This document shows, piece by piece, positions 1-9,800 of a stretch of DNA of 64,000 nucleotides (the first letter of the stretch is position 1; the number at the start of each line of letters is the position of its first letter). The notes beneath the pieces were generated by a model. That model was not told where the DNA came from, made no database searches, and saw only the letters and a list, made by a program, of their open reading frames with translations. The position numbers were made by a program, and so were the translations under genes. Location of the stretch: positions 6,775-70,774 of the forward strand of contig JBKPPF010000020.1 in the NCBI GenBank assembly GCA_046733475.1, given 5' to 3'. The stretch comes from DATEOR01 sp046733475. GTDB lineage: Bacteria; Actinomycetota; Thermoleophilia; Gaiellales; Gaiellaceae.

Positions 1-1
1 C

Positions 2-565
2 CATGTGCCGTGGTTCGATGTCGCCGATCAGGTCGTCGCGGAGACCCGCGAGTTTCTGACGGGCTTTCGCGAAGCTTCCGAACCCGAGCAGATCCTGGCG
101 ACTGTGCTCTTCACGGACATCGTCGGTTCGACTGAACGGGCGCGGGAGCTCGGCAACCGGGAGTGGCGCTCATTGCTGGAGCAGCACCACACCACGGTGC
201 GCGAGATCCTCGCCCGCTACCGGGGACGGGAGATCGATACGGCGGGCGACGGGTTCCTCGCGTCCTTCGACGGGCCGGCGAGGGCGATCCGCTGCGCGGT
301 CGCTGTACGCGATGCGTTGGCTGGTCTCGGGATCCCGGTCCGAAGCGGCCTGCACACGGGTGAAGTCGAGGTCGTCGGGGAGAAGCTGGCCGGCATCGCG
401 GTGCACACCGGATCGCGGGTGGCTGCCGTCGCAGCTGCCGGCGAGGTCATGGTCTCGTCCACCGTGCGCGATCTCGTCGCCGGCTCGGGGATTGAGTTCG
501 AAGACCGCGGCCTGCACGAGCTCAAGGGCCTCGACGAGCCGCGCCGGCTCTTCGCGGTCGTCTAG
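2..565 (+). CDS. C-terminal part of a class III adenylate/guanylate cyclase fusion (5' end outside window)
   Basis: The reading frame is open to the window edge, so the start lies upstream. The first visible residues (HVPWFD, then a helix ending EFLTG) resemble the junction between an alpha/beta-hydrolase domain and a cyclase domain in actinobacterial fusions, so the missing part is probably a hydrolase. The remaining about 150 residues are a class III cyclase homology domain: the first metal-binding Asp is in LFTDIVGST, the second in TAGDGF, and the end is the usual ELKGLDEPRRLFAV. The VNxAxR motif that supplies the transition-state Asn and Arg reads VHTGSRV, so the Asn is missing. Catalysis may be weak or the domain may only bind nucleotide. 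It is the first of five cyclase genes in 12.5 kb. Confidence 0.8.
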   Translation, partial: HVPWFDVADQVVAETREFLTGFREASEPEQILATVLFTDIVGSTERARELGNREWRSLLEQHHTTVREILARYRGREIDTAGDGFLASFDGPARAIRCAVAVRDALAGLGIPVRSGLHTGEVEVVGEKLAGIAVHTGSRVAAVAAAGEVMVSSTVRDLVAGSGIEFEDRGLHELKGLDEPRRLFAVV

Positions 566-610
566 CTAATCTGCGTACCCGTTCGTTCATGAGCTGACGA
601 AGGGGGACCG

Positions 611-1372
611 ATGACCGATCATCGGACAGGAACACGCGAGGAGTGGCTCGCCGCCCGGCTGGAGCTGCTCCAGGCAGAGAAGGAGCACACCCGCCGCGGC
701 GACGAGCTCGCCAAGCAGCGGCAGGAGCTCCCGTGGGTCCGGGTCGAGAAGGACTACCGCTTCGAGACCGACGAGGGGAACGCGTCGCTCGCGGATCTCT
801 TCCGCGGCCGGTCGCAGCTCCTCATGTACCACTTCATGTTCGGGCCGGCCTACACGGCCGGGTGCCCGGTGTGCTCGACGATCGCCGACGGATTCGACGG
901 CTTCGTCGTCCATCTCGAGAATCACGACGTCGAGATGATGGCCGTGTCGCAGGCGCCGCTCGAAGCACTCCAGGCGTACAAGCGCCGCATGGGCTGGACG
1001 TTTCCGTGGGCCTCGTCGCACGGAAGCGACTTCAACTTCGACTTCAACGTCTCGTTCACGGAGGAGCAACAGCGCGCGAACGAGGTCGAATACAACTACC
1101 GCCCGCTGGACACGACGCCGCATCTCGAGCCCGGCGAAGGGCTGACGGAGATCGCCGCCACGACCGGAACCGACGCGGCGACGTACGCGCGAGAGGCCCC
1201 GGGGATGAGCGCCTTCGCGCTCGAGGACGGAGTCGTCTACCACACGTACTCGGCATTCGCGCGCGGTGTCGACGGGCTCTGGGGATTCTTCCAGTGGCTC
1301 GACCGGGCGCCGAAGGGGCGCAACGAGGCCGACCTCTGGTTCCGCCGCCGTGACGAGTACGGACAGAGCTAG
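611..1372 (+). CDS. DUF899 thioredoxin-like family protein
   Basis: A 253-residue protein of the DUF899 family, thioredoxin-fold proteins without an established reaction. It has the family's opening (EEWLAARLELLQAEKEHTR, then DELAKQRQELPWV), the YHFMFGP segment and a CPVC motif at Cys85/Cys88 in the place of a redox-active CxxC. There is no signal peptide, so it is probably cytoplasmic. The ATG follows a good ribosome binding site (AGGGGG, about 599-606). The stop lies 4 bases before the GTG of the MerR/cyclase gene, so the two are probably co-transcribed and perhaps translationally coupled. A redox role is inferred from the fold and CPVC; the substrate is unknown. Confidence 0.88.
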   Translation: MTDHRTGTREEWLAARLELLQAEKEHTRRGDELAKQRQELPWVRVEKDYRFETDEGNASLADLFRGRSQLLMYHFMFGPAYTAGCPVCSTIADGFDGFVVHLENHDVEMMAVSQAPLEALQAYKRRMGWTFPWASSHGSDFNFDFNVSFTEEQQRANEVEYNYRPLDTTPHLEPGEGLTEIAATTGTDAATYAREAPGMSAFALEDGVVYHTYSAFARGVDGLWGFFQWLDRAPKGRNEADLWFRRRDEYGQS

Positions 1373-1376
1373 CGTC

Positions 1377-2573
1377 GTGGGCCTGACCGAGGCGGAGCTC
1401 GCCGAGCGCTCGGCCTGCCCGTTCGAGCGGATCGAGGATCTCGTAGCCCTTGGCATCCTCGTCCGCCGCGACGAGGACGGCCCGTTCTCTGCGAAGGACG
1501 TGCACCGCGTGCGTCTCATGAGGGCATTCGAGGACGCCGGGATCGACCTCGATCTGATCGCCCGCGGCGTCGCGTCCGGGAAGCTCTCCTACGAGAACCT
1601 CGGGCTCTACCTGCCCGAGCCCGCCGCGCTCTCTTCGACGGTGGACGAGTTGGCCGCTGAGGTCGGTCGCTCGCCGGAGCTCATCGCCCGTCTTCTTCGC
1701 GAGTTCGGCGTCGCCCAGCCCGAGCCCGACGGACGGCTGCGCGAGGACGAGGTCGCCACCCTGAGAGAGCTGCTCGAGGTCTGGGCAGCCGCCGACGACG
1801 ATGAGCTCGCACGCCTGGCCCGCGTCTACGGGCAGAACATCCTCAAGGTCGTTTCATCGGATCTCGAGCTCGCGGGGGCGACCATCTTCGCCCGCCTGCG
1901 GCAGCAGGGCTACACGGACGAGGAGATGCGCGACGTCGCCGGCGCGGTGGGGCTTCGCCTCATGAACCTCGGCGAGCAGCTGATGCTCTGGCTGCGCGGG
2001 CGGCACCTCGAGCACGAGATCCTCGCCGTGACCGTGCAGACCACGGAGGACTACCTGCAGGAGCTCGGCCTCGCGCCGAAGCGCACGCCCAGTCCTCCCG
2101 CGATCGCCTTTCTCGATTTGACGGGGTACACGGCGCTGACCGAGGAGCGCGGCGACGAGGCCGGCGCGGACCTGGCCGAGCGCCTCGCGACGCTGGTGCA
2201 CGAGGCGGCCCAGCCGCACGGGGGAAACCCGGTGAAATGGCTCGGCGACGGCGTCATGTTCCACTTCGACGACCCCAGCGCGGCCGTCCTGACCGGGCTC
2301 GACCTCGTCGAGCAGACGCCGGCCGCGGTGGACGTGCGCGCCCGCGTCGGCATCAACGCCGGCAACGTGATCTTCCGCGACGGCGACTACTTCGGGCGGA
2401 CGGTGAACGTCGCCTCGCGAATAGCCGACTACGCGCGGCCGGGCGAGGTGCTCGTCAGCGGCGAGGTCAAGGAGCATTGGCACGGCGACGGTGTGCGGTT
2501 CGACGAGCTCGGGCCGGTGGCCTTGAAGGGTGTAAAGGAGGAGCTCGCGCTCTACGCGGCGTCGCGTGTGTGA
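1377..2573 (+). CDS. MerR-like HTH / class III nucleotide cyclase
   Basis: A 398-residue protein starting at GTG 4 bases after the DUF899 stop; the frame extends further upstream but only as overlap with that gene. Residues 1-75 resemble a MerR-type winged helix (LTEAELAERS, then a VHRVRLMRAFEDAG helix). A helical middle follows, and residues 240-398 are a class III cyclase domain. The domain keeps Asp in AFLDLTGYT, Lys and Asp in VKWLGDG, and the complete Asn/Arg motif in TVNVASR, so it looks catalytically competent. Thr sits where adenylate cyclases usually carry a purine-selecting Asp, which leaves ATP versus GTP open. It may sense a ligand through the N-terminal part and make a cyclic nucleotide; DNA binding is not shown. 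Confidence 0.85.
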   Translation: MGLTEAELAERSACPFERIEDLVALGILVRRDEDGPFSAKDVHRVRLMRAFEDAGIDLDLIARGVASGKLSYENLGLYLPEPAALSSTVDELAAEVGRSPELIARLLREFGVAQPEPDGRLREDEVATLRELLEVWAAADDDELARLARVYGQNILKVVSSDLELAGATIFARLRQQGYTDEEMRDVAGAVGLRLMNLGEQLMLWLRGRHLEHEILAVTVQTTEDYLQELGLAPKRTPSPPAIAFLDLTGYTALTEERGDEAGADLAERLATLVHEAAQPHGGNPVKWLGDGVMFHFDDPSAAVLTGLDLVEQTPAAVDVRARVGINAGNVIFRDGDYFGRTVNVASRIADYARPGEVLVSGEVKEHWHGDGVRFDELGPVALKGVKEELALYAASRV

Positions 2574-2600
2574 TCTGAGTTAGCCTGCCTGAAGGAGATC

Positions 2601-4058
2601 GTGCGAGCCGTCCGCGCAATCTTTTCTCGCCTGGCGAGCCTCTTTCGCTCGCTCGTCGGGCGAACGCCCGAGGCGCCCTCGGGCTTCGTCGAGATCGAGC
2701 TCGGCGACTCGATCGAGGCCCTCGACGAGATCGAGCACATCGTCGTGCTCATGCTCGAGAATCGTTCGTTCGACCACATGCTCGGCTACCTCTCCCTCGG
2801 GCCGGGCGGGCTCGAGGTGGACGGCCTTCAGGCGGGAATGGCGAACGAGTACGCGGGCCACTCGTATCCGGTCTTCAGGCTCGAGAAGACCGCGTTCACG
2901 AAGGCGCAAGATCCCTGTCACTCGGGCGAATGCGTCGACCGGCAGGTCGCCGCCGGAAACGGCGGTTTTGCGACCGACTACATCGAGACCCGGGCGGATC
3001 CGGCTTCAGCCGAGCCCGTGGTCGTCATGGGGTACTACGACGGTGAGCAGCTGCCGGTCTACGACTTCCTCGCAAGACGCTTCTGCGTCTGCGATCGCTG
3101 GTTCTGCTCTCTCAAGGGCGCGACCTTCCCGAACCGTCTCTATGCCGTGGCCGGCCGGGCAGCGGGAAGCCGCGACAACGCGAGCCCGCCTACCTACCAC
3201 CTGCCGTCATTCGTCCGCCGGCTCGACGCTGCGGGAGCTACCTGGAAGTGGTACACGCACGAGCTCTTCGCGACCATCTGGGCCATCGACCGCGACTACC
3301 TGCCGAAGACATTCGACAACGTGCGACCGTTTTCGTCGCCCTTCTCGTCGGAGGACTTCTTCTCGGCCGCCAAGTCGGGTGCGCTCCCCGACGTCGCCTG
3401 GATCGACCCGAACTTCGTCGACGTCGGCGGCGCTGCCGGCTCGAACGACGACCATCCACCCTCGGACGTGCGCGCGGGTCAGGAGCTCGTTCTCCGCGTC
3501 CTGAACGCGCTCGTCCAGAGCCCTGCGTGGGAGAAGACGCTCCTCGTCCTCACGTACGACGAGCACGGCGGCTTCTTCGACCACGTGGAGCCTCCGGCCG
3601 CCGAAGACGATGACCCACGGCCCGAGTTTCACTCGTACGGCCCGAGGGTGCCAACGATCGTCGTCTCGCCTCGGGTGCGGCCAGGCGCCTCGCACGAGCT
3701 CTTCGACCACACATCGATCATCAAGACGTGCCTTGCGCGCTTCTGCCGCCGGGAGGGCGGCTTGATCCCCGACATGGGTGCGCGCATGAATGCGGCGAAC
3801 CACCTCGGCGTGCTCCTGGAAAAGGACGTCCAGGTCGCCCGCCCGGGGGACGCGGCCCTCGGTGGGCTCGCCGCTGAGCTCGGCCGTTGGCGCGCGGAGT
3901 CGCTGCAGGAGGAGGTCGCCGTACAGAAGCGCACCGTGCCGCCGGATCCCGCAGCCCTAACCGACTTTCAAGAGGACTACATGGCCGCGCGGGAGGCCGT
4001 GCTCGACTCGATGACGCCGGCAGAGCGCGCGGAGGCGTCGAAAGCGCTCGGGATGTAG
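2601..4058 (+). CDS. phospholipase C / acid phosphatase-like phosphoesterase
   Basis: A 485-residue phosphoesterase-family protein (alkaline-phosphatase superfamily, as in bacterial phospholipase C and AcpA). Family marks are VVLMLENRSFDHMLG near residue 50, the CDRWF segment, and TYDEHGGFFDHV near residue 315, which carries metal-site residues, followed by VPTIVVSPRVRPG. These enzymes hydrolyse phosphodiester or phosphomonoester bonds of phospholipids. No Sec or Tat signal is visible: the N-terminus has basic residues but no twin-Arg motif, so localisation is uncertain. The GTG start at 2601 follows a strong GAAGGAG site 4 bases upstream. Substrate specificity cannot be read from the sequence. 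Confidence 0.88.
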   Translation: MRAVRAIFSRLASLFRSLVGRTPEAPSGFVEIELGDSIEALDEIEHIVVLMLENRSFDHMLGYLSLGPGGLEVDGLQAGMANEYAGHSYPVFRLEKTAFTKAQDPCHSGECVDRQVAAGNGGFATDYIETRADPASAEPVVVMGYYDGEQLPVYDFLARRFCVCDRWFCSLKGATFPNRLYAVAGRAAGSRDNASPPTYHLPSFVRRLDAAGATWKWYTHELFATIWAIDRDYLPKTFDNVRPFSSPFSSEDFFSAAKSGALPDVAWIDPNFVDVGGAAGSNDDHPPSDVRAGQELVLRVLNALVQSPAWEKTLLVLTYDEHGGFFDHVEPPAAEDDDPRPEFHSYGPRVPTIVVSPRVRPGASHELFDHTSIIKTCLARFCRREGGLIPDMGARMNAANHLGVLLEKDVQVARPGDAALGGLAAELGRWRAESLQEEVAVQKRTVPPDPAALTDFQEDYMAAREAVLDSMTPAERAEASKALGM

Positions 4059-4131
4059 CCCTGATCTCGCCCGGGAGCTGGACACGGTAGGGTGGTCGCG
4101 CCAAACGCTGGAAGGGGGAAACATACGCGTC

Positions 4132-4941
4132 ATGCCAAGCGCCGCGAAGCTCTTGGCGGCTGCCACGACACTCGCGGTTCTGCTCCTCGCCGCCCGGCAG
4201 GTGCCGTGATCGATGGGACTTCGGACACGGCCAACACGTACGCGAACGTCGGCGTGCTGCAGCTGAATGTCGATGGCGAGTGGTTCGATTTCTGTTCGGG
4301 GACACTCGTCCGCGGTGACGTGGTTTTCTCACCGCGGCGCACTGCACCGATTTTCTCGTCGAAGAAGGGTCTGACGGATTCGATCCGGACGACCTGAGGA
4401 TCTCCTTCGATCCCGAGGGGGACGCGCCCTACTACACCATCGACCACATCGTCGTCCACCCGGACTGGTTCACGGCGGGGCCCTGTTTCGGCAACTCGAA
4501 GCATGCCTGTCTGGCGCCTCCGGCCGAGGACATCGCGCTCGTCTTTCTTACCGAGTCGGTCGACGGCGTGACGCCGGCGCCCATCGCGGAGGAGGGCTAT
4601 CTCGACACGCTAGACCTCAAGAGTGAGACGTTCACCGTCGTCGGATACGGCACCGATGCATTCATCACCGGTAGCGCTGGGTCGCCGAAGGCGATCACGG
4701 TCTTCGACGGGATTCGAAGTTAGCGCGACGTGACCTCGATCGCGGCTCAGGATGCCTTCCCGGACCGGTTCCTGAAGATCACCGCGGGCTTGTGTTTCGG
4801 GGATTCCGGCGGGCCGCTGTCCACGGCGACACCATCGTCGCGCTGAACACGTGGACGTTCAGCTATCGCTGTGCGGGGCCGAACCTGGAGTATCGGCTCG
4901 ATTCGGCGGTCGCCCAGGACTTCCTGGCCACCTACCTGTAA
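4132..4941 (+). pseudogene. frameshifted trypsin-like (S1) secreted serine protease
   Basis: The ATG at 4132 opens a signal peptide (lysine, then AAATTLAVLLLAA) but the frame stops at once. The S1 body resumes in a second frame (about 4203-4325) and then a third. The third frame holds the whole catalytic triad: His in TAAHC (4340-4342), Asp in EDIAL (4529-4531) and Ser in GDSGGP (4805-4807). It is interrupted by an in-frame TAG at 4721 and another frameshift near 4825, after which the C-terminus (NTWTF to a TAA at 4939-4941) is readable. At least three indels plus a stop would have to be corrected for a product. It is either a young pseudogene, since the catalytic residues survive, or a poorly resolved sequence patch. 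Confidence 0.82.
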
Positions 4942-4954
4942 GCGAAGGAGACGT

Positions 4955-4992
4955 AGCTGCCCGGGCGGATCTCGAGCTGCCCGGGCAGCTCG
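4955..4992. terminator. 20-bp perfect palindrome between convergent genes, candidate bidirectional terminator
   Basis: Positions 4973-4992 form a perfect palindrome (CGAGCTGCCC followed by its reverse complement). A partial direct copy of its core, AGCTGCCCGGGC, lies just before it at 4955-4966. It sits between the end of the protease relic and the end of the leftward Asp-box gene, where a shared terminator is expected. No long T-run follows on either strand, so the terminator reading is tentative. Confidence 0.45.
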
Positions 4993-5046
4993 CTCTTCTA
5001 GGTTGCTGCTCATCTCCGACTTGACGGTGCGGGCGCCGCCGAGGAC

Positions 5047-5997
5047 CTATGCGGCCATGGCGACGACGTTCGTGAGGCCGTCGGCCTGGAGCAGTCGCCA
5101 GCTGTCCCCCTGGTCCGCGCTCTCGAAGAGGCGGCCGTCCTGGAGCGCTGCTATGAGGCCCTCGTCGGTCACCGCGAGCGCGTAGGGGATCGTCTCCAGC
5201 GGCCGCGGGAGCCCGAGGTCGAGCTCCTCCCAGGGACCTTGGCCGCGCCAGCGATAGAGCGCCGCTTGGGCCGACGGGCGAGAGCCGTGCGCGTGGAAGG
5301 GGCCGGGTGCAGCGGAGACGAACCAGCAGTCGGGATCAGCCGGGTCGACCGCCAGCGCCCACGTGTAGTGGCGGTCGCGACCGTCGTCGACCCCCTCCCA
5401 GCTTTCGCCGTTGTCGCGGCTCCAGGCCGAGCCGCCGCCCGCAGCCTCGTAGGCGCGCCCCGGCTCCGTCGGGTGCCAGGCGAGCGAATGGACGTCGCGC
5501 TGGGCGCCGGGGCGATGGTCTTCCCAGGTCGCTCCGCCGTCAGACGTGCGCATGAGGCCGCCTAGCTCGATGCCGGCGAGGACGACCTCGGCCTCGTGCG
5601 GACTCGGTGCGATCCAGCGGACGTGGGACGTCCACGGGCGCGGCGGGAAGCTCCAGGTCGGAGCGGACGGAAGCTCTCGGAGCGCGGAGAGCTCCTCCCA
5701 GGAACGATTTCGGCGGACCCAGAGCGCGCTCGGCTCGCAGCCCGCGTAGGCAGCGCCATCCGCGGGGCTGTAGGCGACTGAGAAGATGTCTCTGGCCGGC
5801 AGGGCGGCGTCTCGCCAGGTCGTGCCGCCGTCCTCGCTCTCGAAAACTCCTCCTCCGCGGCAGCCAGCGAGGGCACGGCTGGGATTCTGAGGGTCGACGG
5901 CGACGCACTGCGCGCCGGGCTCCTCGAGGACGGTCTCCGCCCGCCCGTCGGCAACCCGCACAACGGCGTCGCCGGTGGCGACGAAGAGCGGCGTCAC
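5047..5997 (-). CDS. Asp-box (BNR/sialidase-like) beta-propeller protein
   Basis: A 316-residue protein with four recognisable Asp-box turns of the sialidase/BNR type: SEDGGTTW, TSDGGATW, SRDNGESW and SADQGDSW. They are spaced as in a WD40/YVTN/BNR-like propeller. There is no signal peptide, so unlike most sialidases it is probably cytoplasmic. No glycosidase catalytic set can be identified, so a hydrolase name is not justified. It starts with GTG, and that codon overlaps the TGA of the preceding 102-residue gene (GTGA, 5994-5997), a classic translational coupling arrangement. The two proteins probably act together in an unknown role. Confidence 0.8.
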   Translation of the reverse strand: MTPLFVATGDAVVRVADGRAETVLEEPGAQCVAVDPQNPSRALAGCRGGGVFESEDGGTTWRDAALPARDIFSVAYSPADGAAYAGCEPSALWVRRNRSWEELSALRELPSAPTWSFPPRPWTSHVRWIAPSPHEAEVVLAGIELGGLMRTSDGGATWEDHRPGAQRDVHSLAWHPTEPGRAYEAAGGGSAWSRDNGESWEGVDDGRDRHYTWALAVDPADPDCWFVSAAPGPFHAHGSRPSAQAALYRWRGQGPWEELDLGLPRPLETIPYALAVTDEGLIAALQDGRLFESADQGDSWRLLQADGLTNVVAMAA

Positions 5998-6302
5998 CTC
6001 TCCGCGACGAGGCCGGGGTAGCGTCCGGCGTCGAACTCGCGGACGAAGTCACCGAGACCGTGGTCGAACGAGAACCTGCGGCCGTGCGCCCGCCGGTAGT
6101 CGACCACGAGCACGCCGAGATCCTCAAAGGCGCGCTCGAGGACGCAGTCGCCCCCGTCCCAGGCCGTGCAGGCGGAGGGAAGCGAGTAGAGGGGATCGGC
6201 GCCGCGGTCGGTGCGGATCCGGTTCACGCGGCGAAGCACGTCGTCGAGCGGGCTCGACGGTGGGGCGGTGATCTCAGGCGTATCGCGAACCGGTGTCGCC
6301 AC
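5994..6302 (-). CDS. 102-residue protein of unknown function, coupled to the propeller gene
   Basis: Starting from GTG at 6302 it encodes 102 residues: a proline-containing N-terminus, a helical stretch (SPLDDVLRRVNRIR), two cysteines in SACTAWDGGDC, and an aromatic C-terminus (FSFDHGLGDF, DAGRYPGLV). I do not recognise the family. A decayed paralogue with the same layout lies at 13509-13814 on the same strand, which argues that this frame is a real protein. The open frame continues upstream but only overlaps the cyclase relic antisense, so the GTG start is preferred; it is supported by matching the paralogue's ATG. The TGA stop overlaps the next gene's GTG. Confidence 0.65.
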   Translation of the reverse strand: MATPVRDTPEITAPPSSPLDDVLRRVNRIRTDRGADPLYSLPSACTAWDGGDCVLERAFEDLGVLVVDYRRAHGRRFSFDHGLGDFVREFDAGRYPGLVAER

Positions 6303-6398
6303 GCATCCGAGTCTACCGGGAGGTATCCGGGCCCCGAAGGCGGGGATCATCGCCAAAGCCGGCGAGACCATCGCGGTCAGAGCGCCTACAGTCTGGGC

Positions 6399-6794
6399 AT
6401 GGTGGGCATTCCCGTGTTCGTCGAGGATCACGCTGAGCGGATCGCCGACCTTGCGCTCGCCATGCAGCATTCGGTCGGTGGGCGCTCGTCCGGGCCCGCC
6501 CTCGGCCTGCGCATCGGGATCGACACAGGCCCCGTGGTCGCCGGCGTCATCGGACGAAGCCGGTTCGGCTACGACCTGTGGGGAGACACGGTGAACACGG
6601 CGAGCCGCATGGAGTCGCACGCGTTGCCGGGGACGATCCAGGTCACTGAGCGCACGCGGGATCTTCTCGCTGATCGCTTCGAGCTCGAGCGGCGGGACGA
6701 TGTGGACGTCAAGGGCAAGGGGCCGATGACGACCTATGTTCTGCTGCACCGGCGAGCCGACACGCCAGACCTTCCACGGGCTTCGCGCGCGTGA
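6399..6794 (+). pseudogene. truncated class III cyclase catalytic domain
   Basis: About 130 codons match only the C-terminal half of a class III cyclase: DHAERIADLALAM, GLRIGIDTGPVVAGVIG, then DLWGDTVNTASRM with the catalytic Asn and Arg, and a KGKGPMTTYVL ending. The N-terminal half with both metal-binding Asp residues is missing. Upstream, about 6340-6395, the sequence still resembles the ETIGDAY segment but no longer stays in frame. It also lies against the opposite-strand start of the 102-residue gene. This is a relic of a larger cyclase, and even if translated it could not catalyse alone. Confidence 0.7.
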
Positions 6795-6870
6795 GCGAAG
6801 GGAAGTAGCACCGAGGACGTCGCAGGCGGCCGTTGTGCTCGCCCCTCCTCCGCTCTAGCCTCTGCTCGGG

Positions 6871-9800
6871 ATGATCTGTCCGAGCTGCGGTCACGAAAAC
6901 CCTGCTGACGCGAAGTTCTGCAGCGAATGCGGCGCGCCGCTTGCCGCTGCGGCTCCCGCGACCGAGCAGCGCAAGGTCGTCACCGTTGTCTTCTCGGATG
7001 TGACCGGATCGACGGCGCTCGGGGAGCGCCTCGACCCCGAGAGTCTCCGCCGGGTGCTCGCGCGGTACTTCGAGCTCGCGAGCCAGGTCGTCGAACGCCA
7101 CGGAGGAGTTGTCGAGAAGTTCATCGGCGACGCCGTCATGGCCGTGTTCGGCGTTCCCCTGGTGCACGAGGACGACGCCCTGCGCGCGGTGCGCGCAGCG
7201 GCGGAGCTCCGTGAGGCACTCGAGGCGCTGAACGCCGAGCTCGAGCGGGACTACGCGACGAGTCTCTCCGTGCGCATCGGGGTGAACACGGGCGAGGTCG
7301 TGACCGGCACCGAGGAGCGCCTCGCGACAGGAGACGCGGTAAACGTCGCCGCGCGCCTTGAACAGGCTGCGCGGCCCGGGGATATCCTCGTCGGCGCGGA
7401 CACGGTCGGGCTCGTCCGAGACGCCGTCACGGTGGAGGCGGTTCCTCCGCTGGACGCGAAGGGGAAATCGGAGCCCGTGCCCGCATACCGTCTCCTCTCG
7501 CTGGATACGGAGTCGCCGGCGTTCGTCCGCCGAGGGGACGTCGCCATGGTCGGCCGAGACCGCCAGCTGAAGCTCCTCCGCGACGCCTTCGACAACGTCG
7601 CCAGCGAGCGCTCCTGCGCTCTCTTCACCGTCCTGGGCCCGGCGGGCGTCGGGAAGTCGCGGCTGATCTCAGAGTTCCTGAGGGTGATCGACGGGGCGAC
7701 GGTCGTGCGCGGCCGGTGTCTTTCCTACGGCGACGGGATCACCTACTGGCCGGTCGTCGAGGTCGTCAAGCAGATCCCGGACGCGAACACCCTCGTCGAG
7801 CCCGCCGCCTGGAAGGCCCTCGAGGCCATGCTCGGAGAAGGAGACGGGACGGCGACGCCAGACGAGATCGCGTGGGCGTTCCGCAAGCTCCTCGAAGGGA
7901 AGGCGGCGCAGGAAGCGCTCCTCTGCATCTTCGACGACATCCAGTGGGGCGAGGAGACCTTCCTCGAGCTGATCGAGCACATCGCCGATCTCTCGCGGGG
8001 CGCTCCCATCCTTCTCCTCTGCATGGCGCGTCCGGAGCTGCTCGATCGCCGGCCGGCCTGGGCCGGCGGCAAGCTGAACGCGACGACCGTCTCTCTCGAG
8101 CCGCTCTCGGAGGCCGAAACGGATGAGCTGATCGCCGGACTGCTCGAAGGCTCCGCTCTCGAGGAAGGACTGCAGACGAGAATCCGCCGCGCGGCCGGGG
8201 GCAACCCGCTCTACCTCGAGGAGATGCTCGCGTTCATCGGCCGGTCGTCGAACGGCGATGAGATCGAGATTCCGCCGACGATTCAGGCACTGCTGGCCGC
8301 ACGGCTCGACCAGCTCGATCCCTCAGAGCGCCATGTGCTCGAACGTGGCTCGGTCGAGGGAGAGGTCTTCCACCGGGGCGGCGTTGCAGCGCTCGTCCAG
8401 GACAAGACGTCCGTTGACGGCCGGCTCGTCTCTCTGGTGCGCAAGGACCTCGTCCGCCCGGAGCACGCGCAGCTGACGGGCGAGGACGGCTACCGCTTCC
8501 GGCACCTCCTGATTCGGGACGCTGCGTACGAAGCGTTGCCCAAGGCGACCCGCGCGGAGCTGCACGAGCGGTTCGCCGCCTGGCTGGAAGGACGCGGCAC
8601 GGAGTTGGTCGAGCTCGATGAGATCGTCGGCTACCACCTGGAGCAGGCGTTCAGCTACAGAGGGGAGCTCGGACCGCTGACTGTCAGCGACCGGACTTCG
8701 GGCGGCCATGCCGGGGAGCTCCTTGCGCGTGCCGGACGGAAAGCGCTCGAGCGGGGTGACCGGCGAGCGGCTGCCAACCTGCTCGAGCGCGCCGCTGCGC
8801 TCTTCCCTGAGGACGCCCCGGAGCGTGTCCGAGCGCTCATCGACACCGGACGGGTCCTCCTCGAGGCAGGCGACGACTACCAGGGCTCGCACAGCGCCCT
8901 CGAACGCGCCCTAGCGGGGGCCGAAGCTCTCGAGCGCGAGGATCTCCTGGTTCGCGCCCGCATCGAGCTCTCGTTCCACGCGATGCTCGTGACCCCCGAC
9001 TTCGACAACGATGAGTTTGAAGCGTTGTCGCGACGCGCGATCGGGGTGCTCGAGCGCATGGGCGACGAGGAGGGTCTCTCGCGGGCGTGGTTCGCGGTCG
9101 GCCTCAGCAGGTGGGCCGGGGCAATGTGGGATTCGATGCGCGAGCCGCTGCTCCGGTCGATCGAGCACGCTCGGCGGGCCGGCAACAAGAGCATCGAGCA
9201 CGATGTGCTCGGCATGCTCCTCGGAACGATTCTCTTCGGAAGCACGCCCGCCGCGGAGGGAATCACCGAGACGCGCGAGATACGTGAGCAGCATTTGGAC
9301 AGCCTGGAAGTCCAGGCTTGGACGAACCGGGTGATGGGGTCGCTCATCGCGCTACAAGGGGACGAGGACACGGGGCGAGAGATGTTGGAGGAGGCCCGGG
9401 CCATCTTCGCCGAGCTGGGCCACAACGAGGCGCTCGCAGTCCACTCGTTCTCGATGGCGCCGCTAGAGCTTCGGGCTGGCGATCCGGATGCGGCGGAACG
9501 CGAGGTACGGGCTGGGCTGGAGATCCTGGAGGGAACGGGTGAGCGCGCGCGCGCCGGACACCTAGCCGCCGTGCTGGCCGGCGTCCTCGTCGAGCAGGGT
9601 CGACTGGACGAGGCCGACGAATACCTCGCGGTGGCACGGGAGACCATCCCGAAGATCGACGTGAGCGGCCTCGCCCAGCTGAAGATCTCCACCGCCCGGG
9701 TCCTTGCCCGTCGCGGTGAACTCGAGGAGGCTGTTCGCCTCGCGGCGGAGGCAGGTGCGCTTATAGACCGCACGCAGGAGTTGCTCAACATGCCCGACTT

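Noticed and set aside
5607..6398. In-frame extension upstream of the truncated cyclase
   Set aside because: The frame is open but is the antisense of the Asp-box and 102-residue genes; cyclase similarity begins only near 6340-6399.
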